NCBI RefSeq assembly: GCF_000719335.1
Contig: NZ_JOGB01000002.1
Coordinates: forward strand, 124,001-188,000
Length of the DNA stretch: 64,000 bases
Reading direction: 5' to 3'
Source of the DNA: Streptomyces sp. NRRL S-87
Lineage (GTDB): Bacteria; Actinomycetota; Actinomycetes; Streptomycetales; Streptomycetaceae
Shown: piece after piece, positions 32,066 to 41,045 of the stretch
Layout: each line of letters begins with the position of its first letter
Numbering within the stretch: the first letter of the stretch is position 1
Notes under the pieces: generated by a model
The model's database searches: none
Seen by the model: the letters and a program-made list of their open reading frames with translations, nothing else
Told to the model about the DNA's origin: nothing
Made by a program: the position numbers and the translations under genes

Positions 32066-33022
32066 TCAGCCCTTGGCCACGGCGCGCAGCCGGTCCACCA
32101 CGTCGGCCCGCAGATCGGCGGGCTCCAGCACCATCACGTCCGGCCCGAACTCCACCAGCCAGGCGTCCAGCCCGTGCCCGTACGGGATCTCCAGCTCGTC
32201 CCAGCCGCCGCCGGCGTCCCGCACGGCCGTCGCGCGGGCCCGCAGCGGGTACCCCGCGCCCTGGCGCAGCCGGATGCGCGCCGAGCGGTCCGCCGTCTCA
32301 CCGGCCCAGCTCGCCACCGTCTCGCGCACGGTCACCACGTCCGGCACGTCGGCCGTGTACTTCCCGGCGCGCGACTTCACCTTCCCCGTGATCCGGGACA
32401 GCCGGAACACCCGCTCCGCGCCCCGCTCCCGGTCGAAGCCGGCCAGGTACCACTGGCCGCGCCAGCACTCCAGCGCCCACGGCTCCACCTGGCGCTGCTG
32501 GGGGCGCACCGCGTTGGACTTGCGGTAGTCGAAGGTCACCGGCCGACGGTCGCGGCAGGCCAGCATCAGCGGCTCGAACGCCGCCTCGTGCACCGGGATC
32601 CGCGGCTCGATGGCGCTGTGCTGGCCCTCGTACGGGTCCCCCGCCTCCGGCATCCCGGCGGCCCGCAGCTTCTGCAGCGCGCCGCTCGCGGCGCCCGCCA
32701 GCCGGGCCTGCTGCCACACCTTGGCCGCCAGCCCCAGGGCCGCGGCCTCCTCGGCGTCCAACGACACCGGCGGCAGCCGGTTGCTGTCCCGGCGGGCCAG
32801 GTAGCCGATCTCCCCGTCGAGCGCCTCGACGGTCTCGATCACCAGGCCCAGCTCGCGCAGGTCGTCCTTGTCCCGCTCGAACATGCGGTTGAAGGAGTCG
32901 TCGGTGCCGGCCTCCATGTAGGCCTCGATGGAGCCGCGCAGCTCCCGCTTGCTGAGCGGTCGGCGGGTGCCGAGCAGGCACAGTGCCAGATTCATCAGCC
33001 GCTCGGCCTTGGCAATCGCCAC
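32066..33022 (-). CDS. pafB: WYL-domain regulator PafB
   Basis: A 318-residue paralogue of PafC with HTH (about 1-65, KRELRGSIEAYMEAGTDDSF), WYL domain (RPVTFDYRKSNAVRPQQRQVE and WYLAGFDRERGAERVFRL) and WCX domain. It acts with PafC as a transcription activator in the DNA damage response, by analogy with mycobacteria. GTG 33022 has GAGGGG upstream. It stands downstream of a terminator hairpin after the FKBP gene, so pafBC likely has its own promoter within 33023-33092. Confidence 0.93.
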   Translation of the reverse strand: MAIAKAERLMNLALCLLGTRRPLSKRELRGSIEAYMEAGTDDSFNRMFERDKDDLRELGLVIETVEALDGEIGYLARRDSNRLPPVSLDAEEAAALGLAAKVWQQARLAGAASGALQKLRAAGMPEAGDPYEGQHSAIEPRIPVHEAAFEPLMLACRDRRPVTFDYRKSNAVRPQQRQVEPWALECWRGQWYLAGFDRERGAERVFRLSRITGKVKSRAGKYTADVPDVVTVRETVASWAGETADRSARIRLRQGAGYPLRARATAVRDAGGGWDELEIPYGHGLDAWLVEFGPDVMVLEPADLRADVVDRLRAVAKG

Positions 33023-33092
33023 GACGCCCCTCGCCCCTCTCAAAGTCCTTGTGACCGTTGACCGTACCGCCCCGGCGCGCCCGGACAAAAGC

Positions 33093-33124
33093 GAGGGACC
33101 CACGCCGGGCGGCGGGGGTCCCTC
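33093..33124 (-). terminator. Terminator after the FKBP gene
   Basis: Stem 33093-33101 with 33116-33124 (9 bp) is followed on the minus strand by GCTTTTG, a short T-tract. It separates the FKBP isomerase gene from pafBC. Confidence 0.75.
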
Positions 33125-33145
33125 AAGCGATCGCGATCGGGCGGA

Positions 33146-33523
33146 TCAGACGCCCATCAGGTCGCAGACGAAGATCAGCGTCTCGCCGGGGGCGATCGCG
33201 CTGCCCGCGCCGCGGTCGCCGTACGCGAGGTGCGCCGGGATCGTGAGCTTGCGGCGGCCGCCGACCTTCATGCCCTGCACGCCCTGGTCCCAGCCCGCGA
33301 TGACCTGGCCGACACCGAGCTGGAACTGCAGCGGGGTGCCGCGGTTCCAGGACGCGTCGAACTCCTCGCCCGTGGAGAAGGCCACGCCGACGTAGTGGAC
33401 CTTGACGAAGTCGCCCTTCTTGGCGACGGCCCCGTCGCCCTCCCAGATGTCGACGATCTCGAGCTCGGACGGCGCCGGGCCCTCGGGGAAGTCGATCTCG
33501 GGCTTCTCGATGTTCACAGACAC
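33146..33523 (-). CDS. FKBP-type peptidyl-prolyl isomerase, cytosolic
   Basis: A 125-residue single FKBP domain with VKVHYVGVAFSTGEEFDASW, QVIAGWDQGVQGMKVGGRRK and LAYGDRGAGSAIAPGETLIF, including the hydrophobic pocket residues. It has no signal peptide. It accelerates proline cis-trans isomerisation in protein folding. GTG 33523 follows AAGGAGC. It lies 40 bp after the lipoprotein FKBP gene and probably shares its transcript. Confidence 0.92.
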   Translation of the reverse strand: MSVNIEKPEIDFPEGPAPSELEIVDIWEGDGAVAKKGDFVKVHYVGVAFSTGEEFDASWNRGTPLQFQLGVGQVIAGWDQGVQGMKVGGRRKLTIPAHLAYGDRGAGSAIAPGETLIFVCDLMGV

Positions 33524-33563
33524 TGCTCCTTGAAACTTTTAAAGCTGGGCAACCCGGACAGTC

Positions 33564-34508
33564 TTACATCACGGCCAGGATGTCCAGCGAGAACACCAGG
33601 GTCGAGTTGGCCGGAATACCGTTGGACTCCTTGTTGCCCAGACCCTGGTCCGGCGGGATGACCAGCAGGATGCGGCTGCCCACCTTCTTGCCCACGATGC
33701 CGTCCTTCAGGCCCTTCAGCGTCAGCTGGTCGAGCGGGAACGTCACCGGGTTGCCCGTACCCGTGGCGTACGTGCTGTCGAAGACCTTGCCGTCCTTCCA
33801 CAGCTTGCCCACGTACTTCACGGCAACCTTGTCGGTCGGCTTCACGACCGCGCCCGCGCTCTCGAGCACGTAGTTGGACACGAGCTTCGTCGGCGCGGCG
33901 ACCTTCGGAATCGTCAGCTCTGGGGCCTTGCCGTCGGTGTTCGTCCCCACCACCGGCAGGTTCTTGTCCTCCTGCGGGACGACCTTGCCCTGCGCGGACG
34001 CCGGGATCTGCTTCGCCTTCAGGATGTCCACCACGAACACCAGCGTCGCGTTCGGGCTGATGTCGCCCTGGCCCTGCGCCCCGTAACCCAGCTCCGGCGG
34101 GATGACCAGCTCGACGCGGCTGCCGACCTTCTGGCCCTCCAGGCCCTGGTCCCAGCCCTTGATGACGCCGCCGGCGCCGATCGTCAGGTTGAAGGGCTCA
34201 CCGCGGTCGAAGCTGTTGTCGAACGGCTTGTCCTTGTCCCATTGCTGACCGTAGTAGTTCACATCGGTCGCATCGCCCTTCTTCAGGGCGGGGCCCTTGC
34301 CCTCGGAGAGGACGACGACCTTCAGCTGCTTCGGCGGCTTCCCCTCCCCCTTCGCGAGGGTCGGCTTCTCCCCGAACTTCGCACCCGCGGTGATCGCGGG
34401 CGCGCCGTCGGACGTCTTGGCGGAGTCGGAGCCCTCCTTGTCGTCCCCGCACGCCGCAGTCGACAGCAGCAGAAGGGGGACGACCAGCAGGCCGGCAAGT
34501 CGGCGCAC
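33564..34508 (-). CDS. Lipoprotein with two FKBP domains
   Basis: A 314-residue protein. A signal peptide ends in the lipobox LLSTAACGDD, so Cys-20 is probably lipidated and the protein faces outside. FKBP domain 1 (about 60-165) has DVNYYGQQW and GVIKGWDQGLEGQKVGSR; domain 2 (about 205-314) has AVKYVGKLWKDGKVFDS and LKGLKDGIVGKKVGSR. It probably folds exported proteins. GTG 34508 follows GAGGAAC. It lies between pafA (terminator between them) and the cytosolic FKBP. Confidence 0.9.
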   Translation of the reverse strand: MRRLAGLLVVPLLLLSTAACGDDKEGSDSAKTSDGAPAITAGAKFGEKPTLAKGEGKPPKQLKVVVLSEGKGPALKKGDATDVNYYGQQWDKDKPFDNSFDRGEPFNLTIGAGGVIKGWDQGLEGQKVGSRVELVIPPELGYGAQGQGDISPNATLVFVVDILKAKQIPASAQGKVVPQEDKNLPVVGTNTDGKAPELTIPKVAAPTKLVSNYVLESAGAVVKPTDKVAVKYVGKLWKDGKVFDSTYATGTGNPVTFPLDQLTLKGLKDGIVGKKVGSRILLVIPPDQGLGNKESNGIPANSTLVFSLDILAVM

Positions 34509-34613
34509 GTGTTCCTCAGATCTCTCTCACGGCACATCGGTCGCCGCCACTCTAAGGCGTGCCGAGGGCCCGCACGAGAACGCACCGGGCCCGCACCACC
34601 GGGGACACGCACC

Positions 34614-34649
34614 GCGGCGGGCCGGACGGCCCCCCGTCCGGCCCGCCGC
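34614..34649 (-). terminator. Terminator of pafA
   Basis: A 16-bp perfect stem (34614-34629 with 34634-34649) with a CCCC loop ends 8 bp before the pafA stop codon position on the minus strand side, so it directly follows pafA. Confidence 0.8.
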
Positions 34650-34657
34650 TCCCCGCG

Positions 34658-36019
34658 TCACATGCCCGCGATCAGCTTCTCCACCCGGTCGTCCACCGAC
34701 CGGAACGGGTCCTTGCACAGCACCGTCCGCTGCGCCTGGTCATTGAGCTTCAGGTGCACCCAGTCCACCGTGAAGTCCCGGCGCTGCTCCTGCGCCCGCC
34801 GGATGAAGTCGCCGCGCAGCCGCGCCCGAGTCGTCTGCGGCGGCACCGACTTGCCCTCGAAGATCTTGACGTCGTTGCACACCCGCGCCGCCTGGCCCTT
34901 GCGCTCCAGCAGGTAGTACAGGCCCCGCCGGCGGTGGATGTCGTGGTACGCCAGGTCTATCTGCGCCACCCGCGGGTTCGACATGGTCATGTTGTGCTTG
35001 GCCCGGTACCGCTCGATGAGCTTGTACTTCATGACCCAGTCGATCTCGGTGTCGATCCGGTCCAGGTCCTGCGCCTCGACCGCGTCCAGCGTGCGGCCCC
35101 ACAGCTCCAGGACCTGCTCCACCGTGCCGGTACGGATCCCGCGGCGCTCTGCGAAGTCCACCGCCTTGTCGTAGTACTCCCGCTGGATCTCCAGCGCCGA
35201 GGCCTCCCGGCCGCTGGCCAGCCGCACCTTGCGCTGCCCCGTGATGTCGTGGCTGACCTCGCGGATCGCCCGGATCGGGTTCTCCAGCGTCAGGTCCCGC
35301 ATCACGGTCCCGGCCTCGATCATCCGCAGCACCAGGTCGGTCGCCCCGACCTTCAGCAGCATCGTCGTCTCCGACATGTTCGAGTCGCCGACGATGACGT
35401 GCAGCCGGCGGTAGCGCTCGGCGTCCGCGTGCGGCTCGTCACGGGTGTTGATGATGGGGCGCGAGCGGGTGGTCGCCGAGCTGACGCCCTCCCAGATGTG
35501 CTCCGCACGCTGGCTCACGCAGTAGACCGCACCACGGGGGGTCTGCAACACCTTCCCCGCGCCGCAGATCAGCTGCCTCGTCACCAGGAACGGGATCAGG
35601 ATGTCCGCGAGCCGGGAGAATTCCCCGTGCCGCGCCACCAGATAGTTTTCGTGGCAACCGTACGAGTTGCCCGCCGAGTCGGTGTTGTTCTTGAAGAGAT
35701 AGACGTCGCCCGCGATTCCCTCCTCGTGCAGGCGGCGCTCCGCGTCGACCAGCAGACCTTCGAGAATGCGCTCGCCGGCCTTGTCGTGGGTGACCAGTTC
35801 GGTCACGTTGTCGCATTCGGGAGTTGCGTATTCCGGATGCGAACCCACGTCCAGATACAGGCGGGCGCCGTTCCGCAGGAACACGTTGCTGCTGCGGCCC
35901 CATGACACGACACGGCGGAAGAGGTAGCGCGCCACTTCGTCAGGAGACAGTCGGCGCTGTCCCCTGAACGTGCACGTGACGCCGTACTCGTTCTCCAGCC
36001 CGAAAATGCGGCGGTCCAT
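34658..36019 (-). CDS. pafA: Pup--protein ligase PafA
   Basis: A 453-residue GS-fold ligase. The ATP-binding N-terminus is [14 protein letters not shown], the catalytic Asp lies in [16 protein letters not shown], and [20 protein letters not shown] and [22 protein letters not shown] are conserved with Dop. PafA joins the deamidated C-terminal Glu of Pup to lysines of target proteins. No Shine-Dalgarno is seen before ATG 36019; a -10-like TAATGT ends 6 bp upstream, so a leaderless mRNA is likely. The gene lies away from pup/prc/dop, as in other streptomycetes. Confidence 0.96.
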   Translation of the reverse strand: MDRRIFGLENEYGVTCTFRGQRRLSPDEVARYLFRRVVSWGRSSNVFLRNGARLYLDVGSHPEYATPECDNVTELVTHDKAGERILEGLLVDAERRLHEEGIAGDVYLFKNNTDSAGNSYGCHENYLVARHGEFSRLADILIPFLVTRQLICGAGKVLQTPRGAVYCVSQRAEHIWEGVSSATTRSRPIINTRDEPHADAERYRRLHVIVGDSNMSETTMLLKVGATDLVLRMIEAGTVMRDLTLENPIRAIREVSHDITGQRKVRLASGREASALEIQREYYDKAVDFAERRGIRTGTVEQVLELWGRTLDAVEAQDLDRIDTEIDWVMKYKLIERYRAKHNMTMSNPRVAQIDLAYHDIHRRRGLYYLLERKGQAARVCNDVKIFEGKSVPPQTTRARLRGDFIRRAQEQRRDFTVDWVHLKLNDQAQRTVLCKDPFRSVDDRVEKLIAGM

Positions 36020-36025
36020 GTCTGA

Positions 36026-36052
36026 ACATTACGCCTTCCGCACTGCTCGCAA
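36026..36052 (-). promoter_or_regulatory. Leaderless-type promoter of pafA
   Basis: On the minus strand TAATGT (36031-36026) lies 6 bp before the pafA ATG, so transcription would begin at or next to the start codon. A -35-like element (TTGCGA at 36052-36047, or GTTTGC one step upstream) is 15-17 bp away. Confidence 0.5.
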
Positions 36053-36131
36053 ACCGGGTTCGGCAGCGCCGTTTCGATCATTTTCCCGACCGGACCGCGC
36101 GACGCTCCCACGACACACCGGACCCGGACGC

Positions 36132-36171
36132 GCGGAAGGCCCGCCGGCGCCACCGCCGACGGGCCTTCCGC
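36132..36171 (-). terminator. Terminator of the MFS transporter gene
   Basis: A 12-bp perfect stem (36132-36143 with 36160-36171) with a second 4-bp stem inside (36146-36149 with 36154-36157) lies 27 bp after the MFS stop. Confidence 0.75.
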
Positions 36172-36197
36172 CCTGAGGACCCCAAGGGCCCGCGCCG

Positions 36198-37484
36198 CTA
36201 GGCGGACACGCCCGCCGCCGCGTCCGCGACCCGGTCCGCCGCCGCGTCCGCGACCCGGTCCCCGGCCTCGCCGGCCGGCTCCGAGACCGCCACGGCCACG
36301 CTCCGGCCGCCCGTCGACATCACCCGCTGAGTGACCATCAGGACCACGAACGCGGCAGCGCCGCCGCCCGCGGCCACCGCGAAGCTCGCCGACGTGCCCG
36401 CCAGTTCCGCCACCGGACCGGCCGCCGCCGTACCGATCGCCGCGCCCACGCCGAAGAACGTCACCAGCCACGAGAACGCCTCGGTCACCGTGCCGGTCGG
36501 AGCGTGCCGGTCCACCACCAGGAACGCACAGGCCAGCGAGGGCGCCAGACACACGCCCGCCAGCGCCGCCAGTGCCGACATCGCCCACGGACCCGGCACC
36601 AGCAGCAGCGGCACGTACCCCGCCGCCAGCAGCCCGACGAGCACCCGCAGCCGCCGCTCCGGCGCGCCGGCCCACTGCCGGGCCCCGTACGCCACACCGC
36701 CGACCAGCGCACCCAGACCCACGGCCGCCATCAGCCAGCCGTACACCGCCTGGCCGCCGTGGTCGTCCGCGTACGCCACGCCCGCCACGCTGATCGAACC
36801 CAGCGCCGAGCCCACGAAGAAGAACGCCGTCAGCAGCGCCAGCAGCCCCTTGGACCGCAGCGCGCCCAGCCAGTGCGCCTCGCGCGGCGCCGAGCGCCAC
36901 ACCCGGGCCGGCTGCGCGGTCACCACCGCCAGCGCGCCCAGCACGCCCAGCAAGTTGATCACCATCAGCGCGGCCGCCGGCGACCAGAGCGCCACCAGCA
37001 GCGTCACGAGCAGCGGGCCGACCGTGTACATGATCTCCTGGGCCACCGCGTCCATGGCGTACGCCTGGTGCACCCGCTCCTCGCGGCCGCCCAGCACGCT
37101 CGGCCACAGCGCCCGCAGGCCGCCCTCCAGCGGGGGCGTGAACAGGCCCGCCACCACCGCGGCGGCGTACGCCAGCACCAGCGAGCCCGTGCCCGCCACC
37201 GCCAGCACACCCATCGCCAGCGCCGACACCACCGCGGCCGGGAGCTGGACGCGCGGCTGGCCGTAGAGGTCCACCGCCCGGCCGAGCAGCGGCTGGCCCA
37301 CCGCCGTCGCCAGTCCGTAGGCGGCCGCGAGCGCGCCCGCGAGGGAGTAGCTGCCGCCCTCCGCCCGGATGAACAGCACGACGGCGATGTTCGCCGTCGC
37401 CGTGGGCAGCCGGCCCACCAGCGTGCCCACCAGCAGCCGCGCGGCGTACCGAGTCCTGAGCAGCTCCGCGTATCCCGCGGCCAT
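36198..37484 (-). CDS. MFS transporter, divergent from LacI regulator
   Basis: About 428 residues with 12 predicted helices, a Gly-rich loop at about helices 2-3 (LLGRAVDLYGQPRVQLP) and a second half starting near SKGLLALLTAFFFVG. The fold is a major-facilitator antiporter, probably an exporter, but the substrate is not evident. A perfect 24-bp repeat near the 3' end duplicates DRVADAAA in the tail. ATG 37484 has GGGAAGG at good spacing; a GTG at 37508 is less likely. The gene shares a 27-bp dyad with the LacI gene on the other side. Confidence 0.85.
   Translation of the reverse strand: MAAGYAELLRTRYAARLLVGTLVGRLPTATANIAVVLFIRAEGGSYSLAGALAAAYGLATAVGQPLLGRAVDLYGQPRVQLPAAVVSALAMGVLAVAGTGSLVLAYAAAVVAGLFTPPLEGGLRALWPSVLGGREERVHQAYAMDAVAQEIMYTVGPLLVTLLVALWSPAAALMVINLLGVLGALAVVTAQPARVWRSAPREAHWLGALRSKGLLALLTAFFFVGSALGSISVAGVAYADDHGGQAVYGWLMAAVGLGALVGGVAYGARQWAGAPERRLRVLVGLLAAGYVPLLLVPGPWAMSALAALAGVCLAPSLACAFLVVDRHAPTGTVTEAFSWLVTFFGVGAAIGTAAAGPVAELAGTSASFAVAAGGGAAAFVVLMVTQRVMSTGGRSVAVAVSEPAGEAGDRVADAAADRVADAAAGVSA
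36214..36261. repeat. Perfect 24-bp tandem duplication in the MFS gene tail
   Basis: 36214-36237 is identical to 36238-36261. In the protein this doubles the octapeptide DRVADAAA at the cytosolic C-terminus. Confidence 0.85.
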
Positions 37485-37520
37485 CCCCGCCACCTTCCCG
37501 CCCGGCACCCACCGGGGTTT

Positions 37521-37547
37521 TACGTATAACTTCAGAAGTCATACGTA
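37521..37547. promoter_or_regulatory. 27-bp inverted repeat operator between MFS and LacI genes
   Basis: Arms TACGTAT (37521-37527) and ATACGTA (37541-37547) surround an inner dyad ACTTC-A-GAAGT (37529-37539), all centred on 37534. Only one opposing pair (37528/37540) fails to match. LacI-family repressors bind such centred palindromes, so this likely controls both divergent genes. Confidence 0.7.
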
Positions 37548-37608
37548 CCATGAGCCCAGCCGACCGGTCCACTCCGGATCCCCTGACCAGGCCCTTTGGA
37601 GGCAGAAC

Positions 37609-38631
37609 GTGACGAGGCCCACCAGCCGTGACGTGGCCCGCGCCGCCGGCGTCTCCCAGGCCACCGTCTCGCTCGTCCTCGGCGACAAGTGGACCGGCCG
37701 GGTCTCCCCCCGCACCGCCGACCTCGTCCGCAGTGCCGCCGCCGAGCTCGGCTACCGCCCCAACCTCGCCGCCCGCGGCCTACGGCTCGGCACCACCCGC
37801 ACCGCCCTGCTCGTGGTCCCCGCCCTCACCAACGAGTTCTTCGCCCGCGTCTACACCGGCGCCGCCCGCGTCGCCGCCGCCCACGACTTCGGCGTCGTCC
37901 TCTACCCCAACCCCAGCCCCGGCGGCATCGGCCCCGCCCGCGACCCCTTCGCCTCCGCCCGCACCGCCCTCGACGGCGTCATCGCCTCGTCGATGGCCGT
38001 CGACGCCCTCGAGGCCATCAAGGGTGCCGACCTCCCCCTCGTGATGCTCGACAGCGACCCCGCCGCCGGCGGGGCGGCCGCGTACGTCAACCCGGCCATC
38101 GCCGACGGCATCCGCCGCACCACCCGCCATCTGGTCGGACTCGGCCACCGCCACGTCCTCCACCTCGCCGCGGACGTCGACACCTGGACCTTCCACGTCC
38201 GCGCCCTGGCCGTCGCGGAAGCCCTCGCCGAAACACCCGGCACCCGCCTCGCGAGCACCCGCGCCGCCCTCACCGTCGACGCCGCCCGCGCCGCCACCGA
38301 GGCCGCCCTCACCCGCCGCAGCGCGGGCTCCGACCGCCCCACCGCCATCGTCTGCGACGACGACATCCTCGCCGCCGGCGCCTGCAAGGCCGCCCGCCGC
38401 CTCGGCCTGCGCGTCCCCGACGACCTCTCCGTCACCGGCTTCGACGACCTCGCCCTGGCCACCGCCGTCGAGCCCGAGCTCACGACCGTCGCCCTCCCCG
38501 CCGAGCAGGTCGGCGAGCACGGCATGAACGCCCTTCTCGCGGTCCTCGACGGCCGCACCTGGGACGCCCCCGAGCTCCCCGTCGAACTGGTCGTCCGCGG
38601 CTCCACGGCCGCACCGCCGCGCACCGCCTGA
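37609..38631 (+). CDS. LacI-family transcriptional regulator
   Basis: A 340-residue repressor. The HTH is at about residues 4-55 with SRDVARAAGVSQATVSLVLGD, followed by the hinge and hydrophobic hinge helix (NLAARGLRLGTTRT). The periplasmic-binding-like domain (about 60-335) has DGVIASSM, TAIVCDDDILAAGACKA and LSVTGFDDLALATAVEP. It likely represses the divergent MFS gene and itself through the dyad at 37521-37547. GTG 37609 has TTTGGAGG 6 bp upstream. The effector is unknown. Confidence 0.91.
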   Translation: MTRPTSRDVARAAGVSQATVSLVLGDKWTGRVSPRTADLVRSAAAELGYRPNLAARGLRLGTTRTALLVVPALTNEFFARVYTGAARVAAAHDFGVVLYPNPSPGGIGPARDPFASARTALDGVIASSMAVDALEAIKGADLPLVMLDSDPAAGGAAAYVNPAIADGIRRTTRHLVGLGHRHVLHLAADVDTWTFHVRALAVAEALAETPGTRLASTRAALTVDAARAATEAALTRRSAGSDRPTAIVCDDDILAAGACKAARRLGLRVPDDLSVTGFDDLALATAVEPELTTVALPAEQVGEHGMNALLAVLDGRTWDAPELPVELVVRGSTAAPPRTA

Positions 38632-38752
38632 CGCCCGCCGAGGGCACGGACACCGGCCCTCCCGGCCCGGCGCCTCCCCGTGCGCACCCGCGCGCCCGCC
38701 CCCGACCCGGTCCCCGGCCCGGCCGCGGCGCGCTCCCCCCGGACACGACGGA

Positions 38753-38785
38753 GCCCCGGCCCCGCGGAAACCACGGGACCGGGGC
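38753..38785. terminator. Terminator between LacI gene and prcA
   Basis: A 15-bp stem with two mismatches (38753-38767 with 38771-38785) closes with an AAA loop between two convergent genes. It is 28 bp after the prcA stop and can serve both directions. Nothing else is seen in the 182-bp gap. Confidence 0.65.
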
Positions 38786-38813
38786 ACGACCGGAGGGACT
38801 GCGCGGGGAGGGA

Positions 38814-39578
38814 CTACTCCCCGTCGTCCTCCGAGGCGCCGTCGCTCGAGACGACCTCCGCCTGCGTCTCCTTGGACACCTCCGGCTGCAGCAGCCGCTC
38901 CAGCTGCCGCCCCCGGATCCGCTTGAACTTGCGCTGCTGGCTCCGCGTACGGTCCAGCACCGCCACCTCCAAGCGGTCCGCCGGGATGTCCCGGTCCGAC
39001 CCGTTGGCCTGGCTGGACAGCGCCTGCACCGCCAGCTTCAGCGCCTCCGGCAGGGACATCCCGTCCCGGTGCCGCTGGTCGAGGTAGGTGCTGATCTGCT
39101 CCGCGTTCCCGCCGACCGCGACCGAGCCGTGCTCGTCCACGATCGAGCCGTCGTGCGGCAGCCGGTAGATCTGGTCGCCCGCCGCCGTCGCACCGACCTC
39201 GGCGACCACCAGCTCCACCTCGTACGGCTTCTCGCCCGCCGACGAGAAGATCGTGCCGAGCGTCTGGGCGTACACGTTGGCCAGACCGCGGGCCGTGACG
39301 TCGTCACGGTCGTACGTGTAGCCGCGCAGGTCCGCGTACCGGACACCGCCGATGCGCAGGTTCTCGTACTCGTTGTACTTGCCGGCGGCCGCGAAGCCGA
39401 TCCGGTCGTAGATCTCGCTGAACTTGTGCAGCGCACGGGACGGGTTCTCGCCGACGAACACGATTCCGTCGGCGTACTGCAGCACGACGAGGCTGCGGCC
39501 GCGGGCGATGCCCTTGCGGGCGTATTCCGCCCGGTCGGCCATGGCCTGCTGGGGTGACACATAGAACGGCGTCGACAC
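38814..39578 (-). CDS. prcA: 20S proteasome alpha subunit
   Basis: A 254-residue alpha-type subunit. The N-terminal helix gate ([20 protein letters not shown]) is followed by the proteasome fold with [41 protein letters not shown] and [20 protein letters not shown]. It lacks the catalytic Thr and forms the outer rings that dock Arc through its C-terminal QYL. A charged tail of about 35 residues is disordered. GTG 39578 is used. It follows prcB by 47 bp. Confidence 0.97.
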   Translation of the reverse strand: MSTPFYVSPQQAMADRAEYARKGIARGRSLVVLQYADGIVFVGENPSRALHKFSEIYDRIGFAAAGKYNEYENLRIGGVRYADLRGYTYDRDDVTARGLANVYAQTLGTIFSSAGEKPYEVELVVAEVGATAAGDQIYRLPHDGSIVDEHGSVAVGGNAEQISTYLDQRHRDGMSLPEALKLAVQALSSQANGSDRDIPADRLEVAVLDRTRSQQRKFKRIRGRQLERLLQPEVSKETQAEVVSSDGASEDDGE

Positions 39579-39625
39579 CGGCTATCCGTCCCTTCCTTCT
39601 CAGTGACGAACTCGATGACGAATGA

Positions 39626-40465
39626 TCAGAGCAGCGCGGCGCGCGGCCCGTCGGGCTGTTCCAGGCGGCGCTCGGTGATGGAGCGGGCCAGTGCCGCGGA
39701 CTCGTCGTCCGTGAGCCTCCGGAAGCCCTCGTCGGTGATGACGGTGACGATCGGGAAGATCCGGCGGGCCAGGTCCGGGCCACCGGTCGCCGAGTCGTCG
39801 TCGGCCGCGTCGTAGAGGGCCTGCACGACCAGGGTCGTGGCCTGCTCCTCCGTCAGGTCGTCGCGGTAGAGCTTCTTCATCGACCCCCGGGCGAAGATCG
39901 AACCGGAGCCGGTGGCGGCGTACCCGTGCTCCTCGGAGCGGCCGCCGGTGACGTCGTAGGAGAAGATCCGGCCCTTCTCCCTGCCCTCGTCCCAGCCGGC
40001 GAAGAGGGGCACCACGGCCAGGCCCTGCATGGCCATGCCGAGGTTGCTGCGGATCATGGTGGAGAGGCGGTTGGCCTTGCCCTCCAGCGAGAGCGTGGCG
40101 CCCTCGACCTTCTCGAAGTGCTCCAGCTCGAGCTGGAACAGCTTGACCATCTCGACGGCCAGGCCGGCCGTACCCGCGATGCCCACCGCGGAGTACTCGT
40201 CGGCCGGGAAGACCTTCTCGATGTCGCGCTGCGCGATCATGTTGCCCATCGTGGCCCGCCGGTCACCGGCGAGCACGACGCCTCCGGGGAACGTCGCGGC
40301 CACGATCGTGGTGCCGTGCGGCGCCTCGACGATGCCCTCGGGCAGCCTCCGGTTGCCCGGCAGCATCTCCGGCGCGTGGTTCCCCAGGAAGTCCATGAAG
40401 GACGAGGACCCCGGCGTCAGGAAGGCAGCTGGTAGACGCCCGGTGCGATCAAAATTGGCTTCCAC
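39626..40465 (-). CDS. prcB: 20S proteasome beta subunit (Thr protease)
   Basis: A 279-residue precursor. The propeptide is about 51 residues and ends PHG, exposing the catalytic Thr-52 ([19 protein letters not shown]). The core has Lys and Asp active-site partners in the usual places ([20 protein letters not shown]). It forms the inner proteolytic rings. GTG 40465 has GGAGGGA upstream, and lies 49 bp inside the 3' end of the endonuclease VII-like gene in another frame, so translation of the two may be linked. Confidence 0.96.
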   Translation of the reverse strand: MEANFDRTGRLPAAFLTPGSSSFMDFLGNHAPEMLPGNRRLPEGIVEAPHGTTIVAATFPGGVVLAGDRRATMGNMIAQRDIEKVFPADEYSAVGIAGTAGLAVEMVKLFQLELEHFEKVEGATLSLEGKANRLSTMIRSNLGMAMQGLAVVPLFAGWDEGREKGRIFSYDVTGGRSEEHGYAATGSGSIFARGSMKKLYRDDLTEEQATTLVVQALYDAADDDSATGGPDLARRIFPIVTVITDEGFRRLTDDESAALARSITERRLEQPDGPRAALL

Positions 40466-41007
40466 GCCTGTCCCTCCAAGTAATTGATGGCCCGACGCAG
40501 TGTGTCGGGGTCGTCGCCCAACTTGCCGATGCCGGAATTGCAGTTGAAGCACAGTACGCCACGGACCTTACCCGTCTCGTGGCAGTGATCCACATGCACG
40601 GGCCCCGGAGTCAGGCAGATCGGGCAGATGCCGAACTGGTCCTTGATCATCTGATCGCGCTCGGCCTCGGTGATGCCGTACTGGCGCTTGAGGTGGCCTG
40701 CTCTGCCCTCGGCCGCCGTGCACGTTTTGCAGCGAGTAGAGAGACCGTCGGAGGCGCTGCTGTTGCGATGCCAGTCGGAGTGCGGCTTCACCTCACCGCA
40801 GCGCAGGCAGAGCTTGTGCCCGTCCGGTACGTCGACCTTGGGGCGCACCTTGCGCCCCAAGGCGACCTGCCGGTTACGGTGAAGCTCAGCCTGGCAGTCC
40901 CGGCACTCACGCTGCCTGCCGTCCAGGTTGGACCTCTTGATCGCAAACGCCGTGCGCGGCTTCTCCTCCCCGCACCGCGCACAGCGCTTCATCTCCAAGC
41001 CCGCCAT
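40417..41007 (-). CDS. Endonuclease VII-domain protein with two zinc modules, within proteasome operon
   Basis: A 196-residue protein. The N-terminal half has two copies of a zinc-binding module ([10 protein letters not shown]...CRDC and [10 protein letters not shown]...CKTC, about 9-38 and 67-93). The C-terminal half has the recombination endonuclease VII (His-Me/HNH) core [29 protein letters not shown]. That family cuts branched DNA in phages. Here it lies between pup and prcB, overlaps prcB by 49 bp, and has visibly more A/T-ending codons than its neighbours, suggesting acquisition. Its link to proteolysis is unknown. ATG 41007 follows GAGGGG; it could be a DNA repair factor or a relic homing-type nuclease. 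Confidence 0.85.
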   Translation of the reverse strand: MAGLEMKRCARCGEEKPRTAFAIKRSNLDGRQRECRDCQAELHRNRQVALGRKVRPKVDVPDGHKLCLRCGEVKPHSDWHRNSSASDGLSTRCKTCTAAEGRAGHLKRQYGITEAERDQMIKDQFGICPICLTPGPVHVDHCHETGKVRGVLCFNCNSGIGKLGDDPDTLRRAINYLEGQAWKPILIAPGVYQLPS

Positions 41008-41045
41008 TCCCGCCCCTCGCCCTTCGTTTCGAAGGTCAAATGGCC

